From JAJQCI01 sp964388305 (lineage in GTDB: Bacteria > Bacillota > Clostridia > Lachnospirales > CAG-274): a DNA stretch of 17,417 nucleotides. Positions 7,618 through 15,139 of this stretch are shown in pieces. Positions within the stretch are counted from its first letter, which is position 1. Each line of letters begins with the position of its first letter. Location: positions 1-17,417 of the forward strand of contig CAYMAA010000029.1 in NCBI GenBank assembly GCA_964388305.1, given 5' to 3'. Position numbers and translations under genes: made by a program. The notes beneath the pieces were generated by a model, which saw only the letters and a program-made list of their open reading frames with translations, ran no database searches and was not told the origin of the DNA.

Positions 7618-7698
7618 CCAAAACCTGTAAACAAAAATACCGCAATTATCCGCCTGTTTTTGTAAAACTGATTTAATAAAAATTATTTATCGGTATGT

Positions 7699-7727
7699 TT
7701 GACAGTTTTTTTCCATTGTGGTAAAAT
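7699..7727 (+). promoter_or_regulatory. Sigma-A promoter of the phosphofructokinase operon
   Basis: TTGACA (7699-7704), 17-nt spacer and TAAAAT (7722-7727); predicted start near 7734, about 30 nt before the ATG. It is arranged back to back with the carbonic anhydrase promoter, the -35 boxes being about 80 bp apart. Confidence 0.87.
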
Positions 7728-7764
7728 ACAGTATAAATCTAAAGAGGAAAAGGAGTAGTTAATT

Positions 7765-8736
7765 ATGGAAAACAGAGTTAAAAAAATTGCAGTACTTACA
7801 AGCGGCGGTGATGCTCCGGGAATGAACTCTGCCATAAGAGCGGTTGTCAGAACGGCAGCGCATTATGATATACAGGTATTTGGCATAAAAAGAGGCTTTG
7901 AGGGGCTTTTAAACGGAGATATTGAGGAGCTTGTAGCATCGGATGTTTCCAATATAATGTTTAGAGGCGGCACCATTCTCCACACCGCGCGCTCGGAAGA
8001 AATGCGTACAAAAAAAGGCGTTGAAAAGGCGGCTCAGCTCTGTAAGCTCTTAAAGCTGGATGCGCTAATAATTATAGGCGGCAACGGCTCTCTTGCCGGA
8101 GGTCTTGAGCTTGCCAAAAAGGGAGTAAACGTAATAGGCATACCCGGCACTATAGATTTGGATTTGGATTGTACCGACTATACAATAGGCTTCGACACGG
8201 CTGTAAACACATCTTTGGATGCCGTAAACAAAATAAGAGATACCTCCTGCTCTCACGAAAGATGCTCCATAGTAGAGGTTATGGGCAGAAGCGCCGGCTA
8301 TATAGCTCTTTGGACAGGTCTTGCCGGAGGCGCTGAGGAGGTGCTTATTGCGGAAAAGGAGTTTAAGCTTGAGGCTGTAATTGAGCAGATAATGGAAAAC
8401 AGAAGCATGGGCAAAAAGCACAACCTTATTGTTGTGGCGGAGGGTATAGGCAAAAGCCAGTGGCTTGCCGAAGAAATCGAGAAAAAAACAGGTATATCCG
8501 CAAGAGCAACAATATTAGGGCATTTGCAAAGGGGAGGCTCGCCCTCGGCAAGAGATAGAGTCGCCGCTTCAATAATGGGGTATAATGCCGTAATTGCGCT
8601 GCTTGAAGGCAAAAGCAACAGAATTATAATTGAAAAGGACGGAAAATACACAGATATTGACCTTGAAGAAGGTATTAACTACAAAAAAGAATATAATGAC
8701 AATATGTATAAAATAACAAAAATACTTGCGGTATAA
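7765..8736 (+). CDS. pfkA: 6-phosphofructokinase family protein with altered ATP/Mg motif
   Basis: PfkA-family protein (323 residues, normal length), expected to phosphorylate fructose 6-phosphate in glycolysis. The substrate residues are present: Arg76 in GGTILHTAR, Thr129/Asp131 in PGTIDLD, Arg166, MGR (173-175), Glu226 in AEG, Arg247, His253 and Arg256 in GHLQRGGSP. The nucleotide loop SGGDAPGMN (13-21) is also intact. Two motif changes stand out against the E. coli pattern: GGDGS reads GGNGS (105-109), placing Asn107 where Asp103 coordinates Mg-ATP, and TIDND reads TIDLD (129-133), with Leu for Asn. Gly108 is the residue associated with ATP rather than pyrophosphate use. It may be a divergent paralogue of a standard Pfk elsewhere in the genome. 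AAGGAG (7750-7755) precedes the ATG. First gene of an operon with purE. Confidence 0.9.
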   Translation: MENRVKKIAVLTSGGDAPGMNSAIRAVVRTAAHYDIQVFGIKRGFEGLLNGDIEELVASDVSNIMFRGGTILHTARSEEMRTKKGVEKAAQLCKLLKLDALIIIGGNGSLAGGLELAKKGVNVIGIPGTIDLDLDCTDYTIGFDTAVNTSLDAVNKIRDTSCSHERCSIVEVMGRSAGYIALWTGLAGGAEEVLIAEKEFKLEAVIEQIMENRSMGKKHNLIVVAEGIGKSQWLAEEIEKKTGISARATILGHLQRGGSPSARDRVAASIMGYNAVIALLEGKSNRIIIEKDGKYTDIDLEEGINYKKEYNDNMYKITKILAV

Positions 8737-8797
8737 AAGCATTTATTTTTTGGTAATCGGTGTAATAGGCAAAATTATATAAACGGAGGTAATTATT

Positions 8798-9316
8798 ATG
8801 CCAAAAATCGCAATATTAATGGGCAGTGATTCCGACCTTCCCATAATGTCGGACTGTGCTAAAATTTTAGAGGAATTTGATATTTCCTACGAAATTACAC
8901 TTGTTTCCGCTCACAGAACACCCGAACGTATGGTGGAATACGCAAAAACAGCTAAAGAACGGGGAATTAAAGTAATTATTGCAGGCGCAGGGGGCGCGGC
9001 GCACGTTGCCGGAGTTACTGCCGCCTTAACCACAATTCCCGTAATAGGCGTACCCATAAAAACAAGCGCCTTGGGCGGTATGGACTCTCTTCTTTCCATA
9101 GTGCAAATGCCAAGCGGAATACCTGTTGCCACAGTAGCAATAAACGGAGCAAAAAACGCAGGTATACTTGCGGCAAAAATACTTGCCGTTTCCGATGAAG
9201 CGCTTTCGGAAAAGCTTGCCGCATATCAGCAGTCGCTTAATCAGTCTGTAAATGATAAGGTCATTAAATTGGATAAATTAGGTTACAGTGAATATATCAA
9301 TCAAATGAGGAAATAA
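8798..9316 (+). CDS. purE: PurE, N5-carboxyaminoimidazole ribonucleotide mutase
   Basis: Catalyses rearrangement of N5-CAIR to CAIR in de novo purine synthesis. The 172-residue product shows the phosphate-binding MGSDSD (8-13), the catalytic SAHRTP (37-42, His39), and GAGGAAHVAG (63-72), with IGVPIKTSALGGMDSLLS following, as in bacterial class I PurE. Class I enzymes need PurK to make N5-CAIR; no purK, purC or other pur gene is in the window, so this copy is separated from its pathway partners. Strong ribosome binding site ACGGAGGT 8 nt upstream of the ATG. It lies 61 bp after pfkA on the same strand with no terminator between, so probably shares its promoter. No purine riboswitch was recognised in that gap. 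Confidence 0.95.
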   Translation: MPKIAILMGSDSDLPIMSDCAKILEEFDISYEITLVSAHRTPERMVEYAKTAKERGIKVIIAGAGGAAHVAGVTAALTTIPVIGVPIKTSALGGMDSLLSIVQMPSGIPVATVAINGAKNAGILAAKILAVSDEALSEKLAAYQQSLNQSVNDKVIKLDKLGYSEYINQMRK

Positions 9317-9336
9317 TATTTTTAAGGAAATGTATT

Positions 9337-9729
9337 ATGAAAAGAAAGGGATTTGTTAAGGAAAACAATTATAATGAAATAATAGGCAACAATATACGCT
9401 ATGAAAGAATTTTAAGAGATTTTTCCATTGAGGAGCTTGCGGAATTGCTGGATATTGATTCAAACACTTTAAATAGAATTGAACAGGGCTATGAAGATAT
9501 TTCAATAACCGACCTTTGTAAAATTTCAAAATTCTTTTCAATAACCATGGAATCGCTTGTATGTATTTACCCTACAGGCGATTTGGTGCTGAAAGAAATG
9601 ACCGAAAAAGAAAGAAGAGAAATTACTGCGACTTGTCTTATAGAAAATTTGAATTATGAGGAACTGGACTTTATTATAAAAATAATAAACAGCCTTAAAA
9701 AGCTGAGAACGGACTTTAAGGACAATTAA
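9337..9729 (+). CDS. Small XRE-family helix-turn-helix protein
   Basis: 130 residues with an N-terminal XRE/HTH_3 DNA-binding domain (about 16-75): IGNNIRYERILRDFSIEELAE forms the first helices, and LLDIDSNTLNRIEQGYEDIS the recognition region, followed by the usual SITDLCKISKFFSITMESL. The remaining 55 residues form a charged, probably helical tail (TEKERREITATCLIENLNYEE and onward) with no known ligand domain. It starts 20 nt after purE with AAGGAAATG before the ATG, so it is likely the last gene of that operon. Target genes are unknown; local autoregulation is only a guess. The domain assignment is firm, the function is not. Confidence 0.85.
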   Translation: MKRKGFVKENNYNEIIGNNIRYERILRDFSIEELAELLDIDSNTLNRIEQGYEDISITDLCKISKFFSITMESLVCIYPTGDLVLKEMTEKERREITATCLIENLNYEELDFIIKIINSLKKLRTDFKDN

Positions 9730-9769
9730 AGCCTGTATCTTAAAAATTATTTCTGTCAAAACGGCTGCT

Positions 9770-9805
9770 CAACACTTAAATCGGCTTTTGCCGATTTAAA
9801 TGTTG
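9770..9805. repeat. 16-bp-arm palindrome between convergent genes
   Basis: Arms 9770-9785 and 9790-9805 are inverted repeats of 16 bp with one difference and a TTTT loop (AAAA on the other strand). In minus-strand RNA the odd position becomes a G-U wobble, giving an unbroken 16-bp stem; in plus-strand RNA it is a C-A mismatch. It sits between the ends of the XRE gene (9729) and the M67 peptidase gene (9859). No T-tract follows on either strand, so it is not a standard intrinsic terminator, though it may still stop or protect both transcripts. Confidence 0.85.
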
Positions 9806-9858
9806 ACCCGTGCGCAAGCCTTAGCGCTTCGTTACAACACAGCTAAAATACCAATCCC

Positions 9859-10278
9859 TTATATTTCATTCCCTATAACTGCCAATTCCTCTCTGTATGC
9901 CTTGCCTTTTTCGATTATAAAGCTGCCTGCTTCCGCATCTTTTTTCGCTAAAGAAAAAATAACATAGCTGATATTGCTGTTATAGGCAAGCCTTATATCT
10001 TCATCAGACGGGTCAATGCCGCTTAATGTATGAGAATGAAAGCACCCCACCGGTTCAAGTCCGTTTTTTCTCATGTCCCGTGCGGCATTAAACCTGTCGC
10101 TTAAACACATACTGTAATGCACACAGCTATGCTCGGCATTTTCAGCAAAATAAACCTTTTCAACCCTTTTAAGCTCTCCAAGGCGCACACCGGCAAGCAT
10201 ACCGCAGCCCTCTTCGGGCAAACAGCCTCTCAAATAATCAATAATACTGCAAAAATCATCATATTTTATTTCTATCAA
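9859..10278 (-). CDS. M67-family JAMM (Mov34/MPN) metallopeptidase
   Basis: 139-residue zinc peptidase of the JAB/JAMM fold. The complete motif is visible: Glu in PEEGCGMLAG (22/23), then His81-x-His83, seven residues, Ser91-x-x-Asp94 in FHSHTLSGIDPSDED, matching HxHx7SxxD. Bacterial relatives such as Mec+ trim the C-terminal tail of ubiquitin-fold sulfur carriers (CysO/ThiS/MoaD type) in cysteine or cofactor synthesis; no such carrier or E1-like enzyme is in the window, so substrate is inference. The start is TTG at 10278, overlapping the TGA of the thioredoxin remnant (TTGA), with AGGGAG upstream; no nearby ATG gives the family N-terminus. Translation probably depends on ribosomes coming from the upstream frame. 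Confidence 0.85.
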   Translation of the reverse strand: MIEIKYDDFCSIIDYLRGCLPEEGCGMLAGVRLGELKRVEKVYFAENAEHSCVHYSMCLSDRFNAARDMRKNGLEPVGCFHSHTLSGIDPSDEDIRLAYNSNISYVIFSLAKKDAEAGSFIIEKGKAYREELAVIGNEI

Positions 10279-10473
10279 ATCAAATTCTCCCTAATAAGAC
10301 TGAAAAGCTCAGATTTTTTTATATCACCTGCAGCCTTTCCCTTAACCATACCGTTCTTCATAAAATAAAGCCTCCATACTTCTGCAAGGCATACATCCCG
10401 ATGAGTAAAACTCCGCAGCGGCATTGCCCTCACCTGCAAATTCCTTAAAATTGTTTTCATTCAATTCTGTCAT
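10275..10473 (-). pseudogene. Thioredoxin-like gene with an out-of-frame internal deletion
   Basis: From ATG 10473 (GGAAAGAG upstream) one frame reads 43 residues to a TAA at 10342-10344, containing AAEFYSSGCMPCRSMEALF, the redox CxxC strand-helix of thioredoxins. Another frame then supplies LYFMKNGMVKGKAAGD and KKSELFSLIRENLI, the last strands and C-terminal helix of the same fold, ending at TGA 10275. The central part, including the cis-proline loop, is absent. From the CxxC to KNG there are about 28 nt here where E. coli thioredoxin has about 141 nt, so about 113 nt seem lost, not a multiple of three. Adding these back gives about 103 residues, a normal thioredoxin. It keeps a good promoter and overlaps the M67 start. 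An alternative is a real 43-residue CxxC peptide. Confidence 0.75.
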
Positions 10474-10493
10474 AAAAATATCTCTTTCCGTTA

Positions 10494-10522
10494 AATATAA
10501 CACAAATTATTAAACATTGCAA
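10494..10522 (-). promoter_or_regulatory. Sigma-A promoter of the thioredoxin remnant-M67 peptidase unit
   Basis: TTGCAA (10517-10522), 17-nt spacer and TATATT (10494-10499) on the minus strand, with an extended -10 TG one base before TATATT. The predicted start near 10487 is about 14 nt before the ATG at 10473. It lies between the ftsK terminator and the remnant, so the unit is independently transcribed. Confidence 0.7.
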
Positions 10523-10583
10523 ACAAAACATATTCTACGGTAATTATCATTTCCCCAAATTGAAAAATAATTCAAAGTACAGC

Positions 10584-10608
10584 AAAAAGGTACGGCAAAC
10601 ACCGTACC
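10584..10608 (-). terminator. Intrinsic terminator downstream of ftsK
   Basis: On the minus strand GGTACGG and CCGTACC (10602-10608 and 10589-10595) form a perfect 7-bp GC-rich stem with a 6-nt loop, followed directly by TTTTTG. It begins 11 nt after the ftsK stop codon and closes the gltX-side operon. Confidence 0.92.
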
Positions 10609-10619
10609 AATTTAAGCAG

Positions 10620-13600
10620 TTATATAAAATCCCGTCTGCGAGATGAATAGTCCTGCCATTGCTCCTTATCCATAAGAACAACCCGTGGTTTAGAACCGTT
10701 TTCAGGCCCTATAATGCCTCTTTCCTCTAACTCGTCAATCATTCTTGCGGCTCTGTTATAGCCAATTTGAAACTGCCTTTGTATAAGAGATGTAGATGCT
10801 TTTTTTGTTCTTACAACGTATGCAATAACGTCCTCAATAAGCTCATCTCCGCCTTTGCTTTTGCTGTTTGCGCCAATACCGCTATACTCATCATCATCGG
10901 AATTTTCAATACTTCTCATAATATCAGGGTCATACTCAGGCTCATCGGTTTTAATATAGTCAACAATTCGCTTAATTTCATCATTGCTTATAAATGCGCC
11001 CTGCACTCTGAGGGTTCTGTCCATTTCAACGGTTTTAATAAGCATATCGCCCCTGCCTATCAGCTTTTCCGCGCCGCTTTCATCTAAAATTATTCTGGAG
11101 TTAATCGCCTGCGCAACGGAAAAGGCAATTCTTGAAGGTATGTTGCTTTTAATAACACCGGTTATAACATCTGATGATGGCCTTTGTGTGGCTACAATCA
11201 AATGTATGCCTGCGGCTCTCGCAAGCTGAGTAAGCCTTTGTATATGCCCCTCAACCTCTTTTTTTGCAACAAGCATAAGGTCTGCAAGCTCGTCTATAAT
11301 AATAACTATCTTGTAAATTTTCTTTTCGCCGTTTTTCTCAAGATACTCATTATATTCGTCAAGATTTCTCACTCCCACATCGGCGCACAGCTTGTACCTC
11401 CTCATCATTTCGGTACACGCCCAGTTAAGAGCGGCGCTTGCCTTGTGAGGGTCGGTAATAACAGGTATAAGCAAGTGCGGAATACCGTTGTACACATTAA
11501 GCTCAACCATTTTAGGGTCTACCATAATAAGCCTTACCTCGTCAGGGCTCGCCTTAAACAAAATGCAGTTTATAAGAGTGTTTATACAAACGGACTTACC
11601 GGAGTTGGTAGCGCCGGCTATCAAAAAGTGAGGCGCTTTGGCAATATCCTTAACAATAACATTGCCTGCCACGTCCTTGCCCAGGGCAAAGCTTAGCTTG
11701 CTTTTTGATATTTGAAACTTTTTGGATGCCACAACCTCCGAAAAATATACAACAGACGGCTCTTTATTGGGTATTTCAATGCCCACTGCGGACTTCCCGG
11801 GAATTGGCGCCTCAATAATAATATTTTCGGCGGCAAGCCTCATAGCCAAATCCTTGTCCAGGCTGGAAATTCTGCTTACCTTTGTTCCAACGGCAGGCAC
11901 AAGCTCGTACCTTGTAACAGTCGGCCCCTGGCTTACCTCCACAACAGCGGCATTTACCTTAAAGCTCCTTAATGTTTCTTCCAATATATGAGAATTTTGT
12001 ATAAGCTCCTCCTTGTTTCCCGTTTTTATAAGCTCAGGATTTTTTTTGAGAAAAGAAAGCTTTGGAAATCTGTAATCCGCCTTCGGCTTTTGCTTAACTC
12101 TTTTAACAACTTCGTCATCAGCCTCAACAACATTAAGCCTTTCTCTAAACTCGTCTGACACCTGTGATATGTTGTCGGTAGTATGAGATACATCCCTTTC
12201 TGTAGGTTTAACCTCAGAGGATATATCCAAATCAGCTTTTTCAACCGCCGCAGGCTCTTCCCAAGGCGGAATATCCAAATCTTCTTTTGTTTCTTTTTCT
12301 CTGACATCAAAATTGTTATGGGGCTCCTCAACAGGCTCTACGGTAATAATATCCCTCTTGGATACTTCCTCCTGCTCTTCTATTGTAATTAAGCTGTTTT
12401 CATCATTATTTTTATTGTTTATAACAATTTCATTATCTTCCGTTTCCTGAGGGAAAAAGTCCTCTTCATACTCATAAGTCTGCTCCTTATTCAAAAATGA
12501 AGGTATATACTCGGATCTGTCCCTGCTTCTCGGTACTGTGTTTCCGTTATCCTTTTTTAAAAAGTTCGGAACGTCAAACCTTGCGCTTTCTTCTCTTTCC
12601 TTCACATATAAATCCTTTGGAATTTCCTCTTTGTGTTCTTTCCCGCGCTTTTTCACCTCGCCGTTCTTAACACGCTTTGCCATTAAATCCGGCATAGGTT
12701 TTTTGTTGGAATTGCCGTTATTTTCTTTAATATCAACAAATTCGGCATTTCTGTAGCTCTTTTTTGTTCTGAGCTTTTCATAGCTGTAGCCGTTTTCAGC
12801 GTCCTCTTCTTTAGCCGCCCTGTCAGCCTTTCTTTCCGGTCTTTTTTGTTTTGCCTTAACAGGCTCTTCCCCGGCTTCATAAGGCTCTTCCTCATCATTT
12901 TCATAATAAGCATCGTACTCATCATCTTCAATATCATCAATATCCTCTTCGTACTCCTCGTTTCTGTACATTCCGTTCTTAATAACCTCTTTAAAGTTGT
13001 TAAATACATTTTTAATAAATCCAAAAACACTTTTATCGGAAAGAAGTACAGCAACAGCAGCCATAAGTGTAATAATAATTATAATTGAGCCTGTTTTTCT
13101 GAAAACAATTAAAAGTATGCCGCCTATAAGACCCCCTATAAGACCCCCTTCTATATAATCATCGGAATCGGTAAAGCCGCTTAAAAGATCACCGCCCATA
13201 ATTGAATTTTCACTGTCCTCCATAATAACATAAATGAGAGAAATTAATAAAACAAATAACGTAAAAGCCAAAACAGCCTGAAATTTTATATTTACTTTAT
13301 CACTGTTCATAATAAAATATATTACAGCCAGAATTACCGCAAAAGGAAATAAATATGCGCCCACGCCAAAAAGGCCCCTTAAAAAAGCAAGCATAACCTC
13401 TCCGAAAATAGTGTCCGACGCAAAAAACAGACTGCATATAATAAGTATGGCAAGACCTACCGCCACAATGCAGTAAGCCTCAAACGCCATGGGACTGAGC
13501 TTCTTTTTTTCCAAAGCTTCACCCTCTGCTTTAACCGTCTTTTTTCCGCTGTTGGCATTCTTTTTTTTGGCTGCGGCCCTTACCGCAGTTTTTTTGCCGG

Positions 13601-13652
13601 TTGTTTTCTTTTTTACTGACGTTTTTTTAACATTCGCTTTTTTTGCCGCCAA
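10620..13652 (-). CDS. ftsK: FtsK/SpoIIIE family DNA translocase
   Basis: Membrane-anchored hexameric motor that pumps chromosomal DNA through the division or sporulation septum. About 1010 residues: a Lys/Ala-rich N-terminal tail (about 45), four or five membrane segments (about 55-220), a long charged linker (about 225-520) that begins with a very acidic stretch, then the RecA-type motor with Walker A GATNSGKS (about 680-687) and Walker B VIIIDELADL (about 780). The C-terminal gamma winged helix includes TSLIQRQFQIGYNRAARMID, which reads oriented DNA sites. Start: TTG at 13652 has GGGTGA 5 nt upstream and gives MAAKKAN; a GTG three codons earlier (13661) is possible but has no ribosome binding site. 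It lies about 60 bp after the MATE gene and ends at a strong terminator. FtsK and SpoIIIE cannot be told apart here. Confidence 0.96.
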   Translation of the reverse strand: MAAKKANVKKTSVKKKTTGKKTAVRAAAKKKNANSGKKTVKAEGEALEKKKLSPMAFEAYCIVAVGLAILIICSLFFASDTIFGEVMLAFLRGLFGVGAYLFPFAVILAVIYFIMNSDKVNIKFQAVLAFTLFVLLISLIYVIMEDSENSIMGGDLLSGFTDSDDYIEGGLIGGLIGGILLIVFRKTGSIIIIITLMAAVAVLLSDKSVFGFIKNVFNNFKEVIKNGMYRNEEYEEDIDDIEDDEYDAYYENDEEEPYEAGEEPVKAKQKRPERKADRAAKEEDAENGYSYEKLRTKKSYRNAEFVDIKENNGNSNKKPMPDLMAKRVKNGEVKKRGKEHKEEIPKDLYVKEREESARFDVPNFLKKDNGNTVPRSRDRSEYIPSFLNKEQTYEYEEDFFPQETEDNEIVINNKNNDENSLITIEEQEEVSKRDIITVEPVEEPHNNFDVREKETKEDLDIPPWEEPAAVEKADLDISSEVKPTERDVSHTTDNISQVSDEFRERLNVVEADDEVVKRVKQKPKADYRFPKLSFLKKNPELIKTGNKEELIQNSHILEETLRSFKVNAAVVEVSQGPTVTRYELVPAVGTKVSRISSLDKDLAMRLAAENIIIEAPIPGKSAVGIEIPNKEPSVVYFSEVVASKKFQISKSKLSFALGKDVAGNVIVKDIAKAPHFLIAGATNSGKSVCINTLINCILFKASPDEVRLIMVDPKMVELNVYNGIPHLLIPVITDPHKASAALNWACTEMMRRYKLCADVGVRNLDEYNEYLEKNGEKKIYKIVIIIDELADLMLVAKKEVEGHIQRLTQLARAAGIHLIVATQRPSSDVITGVIKSNIPSRIAFSVAQAINSRIILDESGAEKLIGRGDMLIKTVEMDRTLRVQGAFISNDEIKRIVDYIKTDEPEYDPDIMRSIENSDDDEYSGIGANSKSKGGDELIEDVIAYVVRTKKASTSLIQRQFQIGYNRAARMIDELEERGIIGPENGSKPRVVLMDKEQWQDYSSRRRDFI

Positions 13653-13716
13653 AATAATCACCCATATTCACATAATTACATAATTAACTGTTTTATTAGC
13701 CGGTGTCCTTAATATT

Positions 13717-15111
13717 TTATAAAGTACTCTGCTGCGTTGTATCTTTTTCGGCTTTAAGCAGCGCTTTCATTTCAAAAATAAGACAAATTGTAGTAAGTAT
13801 AACTGCGCCCGCATCTGCCAAAGGCGTTGCAATAAGTATTCCTTTAAGTCCAAAATATACAGGCAGTATAAGCAATAGAGGAATAAGCAGCAGCAACTGA
13901 CGTGAGGTTGAAAGCAAAATTGCGGTTTTAACCTTTCCCACTGCCTGAAAATAGTTTGAACCAACCATTTGATACCCCACTATGGGAATAAACAAAAACC
14001 AATATTTAAGTGCGATTTTTGAAAAATCCATAAGCTTTCTGTCATCTTTCATAAATAAGCCTATAATCTGCTCGGGAAACAGCCTTGATGCCCCAAAGGA
14101 TATGCAAACAAGTATTGTTGCAAAAATAATGGCATATAACAGCGCTTTTTTAATTCTCCCAAAGTTTTTTGCGCCGAAATTGTAGCTGATAATCGGCTGA
14201 ACTCCCTGGTTAATTCCAATAACGGGCAAAACAAAAAGCGTAACCATACTGTTAATAATACCAAGTCCCGAAATTGCCACGGTACTGCCGTATTCACTCA
14301 TAGAGCCGTAGTGCAAAAGCTGCCTGTTTAACACAACATTCATTATAGCATTTGCGCCCTGCAAAATTGCTGCGGATATGCCGTATGTCGTTATCAGCCA
14401 AACATATTTCGGCTTTAAATTAAGTCCCTTTATCCTCAGTTTAAGTATGGATTTTCCCTTTATAAAGAACCATGCCACAAACAGTGTGGAAAAGGTTTGC
14501 CCTATAACCGTCCCTAAAGCGGCGCCGAATGTACCAAGACCCATACGGAAAATAAAAACATAGTCAAGCGCAATATTAACACAGGCGCCAATAGCCATAG
14601 TTGCCATAGACCTCATAGGGCGGCCCTGTATTCTGATAAAATTATTTGCGCCAAGACCCAAATTCTGCACAATCCCCCCTGCAAAAACAACTCTCATATA
14701 AGAAATTGCATAGGGCAGTGTTTCTTCGTTTGCTCCAAAAGCCAAAAGAAGAGGCTCAACAAAAATGTTTCCTGCAATACCTATAATTATTCCCGATAAA
14801 CCAAGCAATGTGTAAGAGGTTAAAAAAACCTTTTCGGCATCTCTGTTGTTGTTCTCTCCAAGCTTAATAGATGTAAGTATAGAGCCTCCCATTCCGAAAA
14901 GCACACTGAAAGCCATCATAATTATCATTATGGGAAAACACAGCGTAATGCCCGCCAAGCCTGCTCTTCCCAAATTATCCGCCTTGCCTATAAATATTCT
15001 GTCTACAATATTGTAAATTGCATTTATAACCATTCCCACAATGGCAGGAATTGAATAGGATATTAAAAGCTTTCCCACAGGCGCATTGCCCAGTTCTTCG
15101 GTTCTGTCCAT
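13717..15111 (-). CDS. MATE-family multidrug/cation exporter (MepA-like)
   Basis: Inner-membrane antiporter of the MATE family, 464 residues with about twelve hydrophobic segments in two homologous halves. The N-terminal LISYSIPAIVGMVINAIYNIVDRIFIG and following GLAGITLCFPIMIIMMAFSVLFGMG are characteristic of the MepA-like subgroup; the second half opens near YGISAAILQGANAIMNVVLN, and QGVQPIISYNFGAK is another family mark. Substrates cannot be inferred. I chose ATG 15111 (MDRTEELGN) because AAGGAGA (15121-15127) lies 9 nt upstream and family members start this way; the open frame extends to 15216, which would overlap the end of gltX and has no supporting site. It follows gltX by 28 nt and precedes ftsK, so it is probably transcribed with both. 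Confidence 0.92.
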   Translation of the reverse strand: MDRTEELGNAPVGKLLISYSIPAIVGMVINAIYNIVDRIFIGKADNLGRAGLAGITLCFPIMIIMMAFSVLFGMGGSILTSIKLGENNNRDAEKVFLTSYTLLGLSGIIIGIAGNIFVEPLLLAFGANEETLPYAISYMRVVFAGGIVQNLGLGANNFIRIQGRPMRSMATMAIGACVNIALDYVFIFRMGLGTFGAALGTVIGQTFSTLFVAWFFIKGKSILKLRIKGLNLKPKYVWLITTYGISAAILQGANAIMNVVLNRQLLHYGSMSEYGSTVAISGLGIINSMVTLFVLPVIGINQGVQPIISYNFGAKNFGRIKKALLYAIIFATILVCISFGASRLFPEQIIGLFMKDDRKLMDFSKIALKYWFLFIPIVGYQMVGSNYFQAVGKVKTAILLSTSRQLLLLIPLLLILPVYFGLKGILIATPLADAGAVILTTICLIFEMKALLKAEKDTTQQSTL

Positions 15112-15139
15112 TCCAAAATCTCTCCTTAGTAAAAATACG

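Noticed and set aside
7187..7630. 147-codon plus-strand frame over the carbonic anhydrase gene and its promoter
   Set aside because: It is antisense to clear beta-carbonic anhydrase motifs and passes through the promoter region; no supporting start signal.
8737..8797. Possible purine riboswitch or separate promoter before purE
   Set aside because: No conserved purine aptamer core is present and the -35/-10 candidates are weak; co-transcription with pfkA is simpler.
10275..10460. A free-standing 61-residue gene
   Set aside because: Its second half matches the end of thioredoxin, and its first half is the CxxC region read out of frame; it has no ribosome binding site of its own. It is part of the pseudogene.
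13122..13150. Short tandem repeat (12-bp unit, two copies)
   Set aside because: It simply encodes the GLIGGLIGG membrane segment of FtsK; two short copies are not noteworthy.
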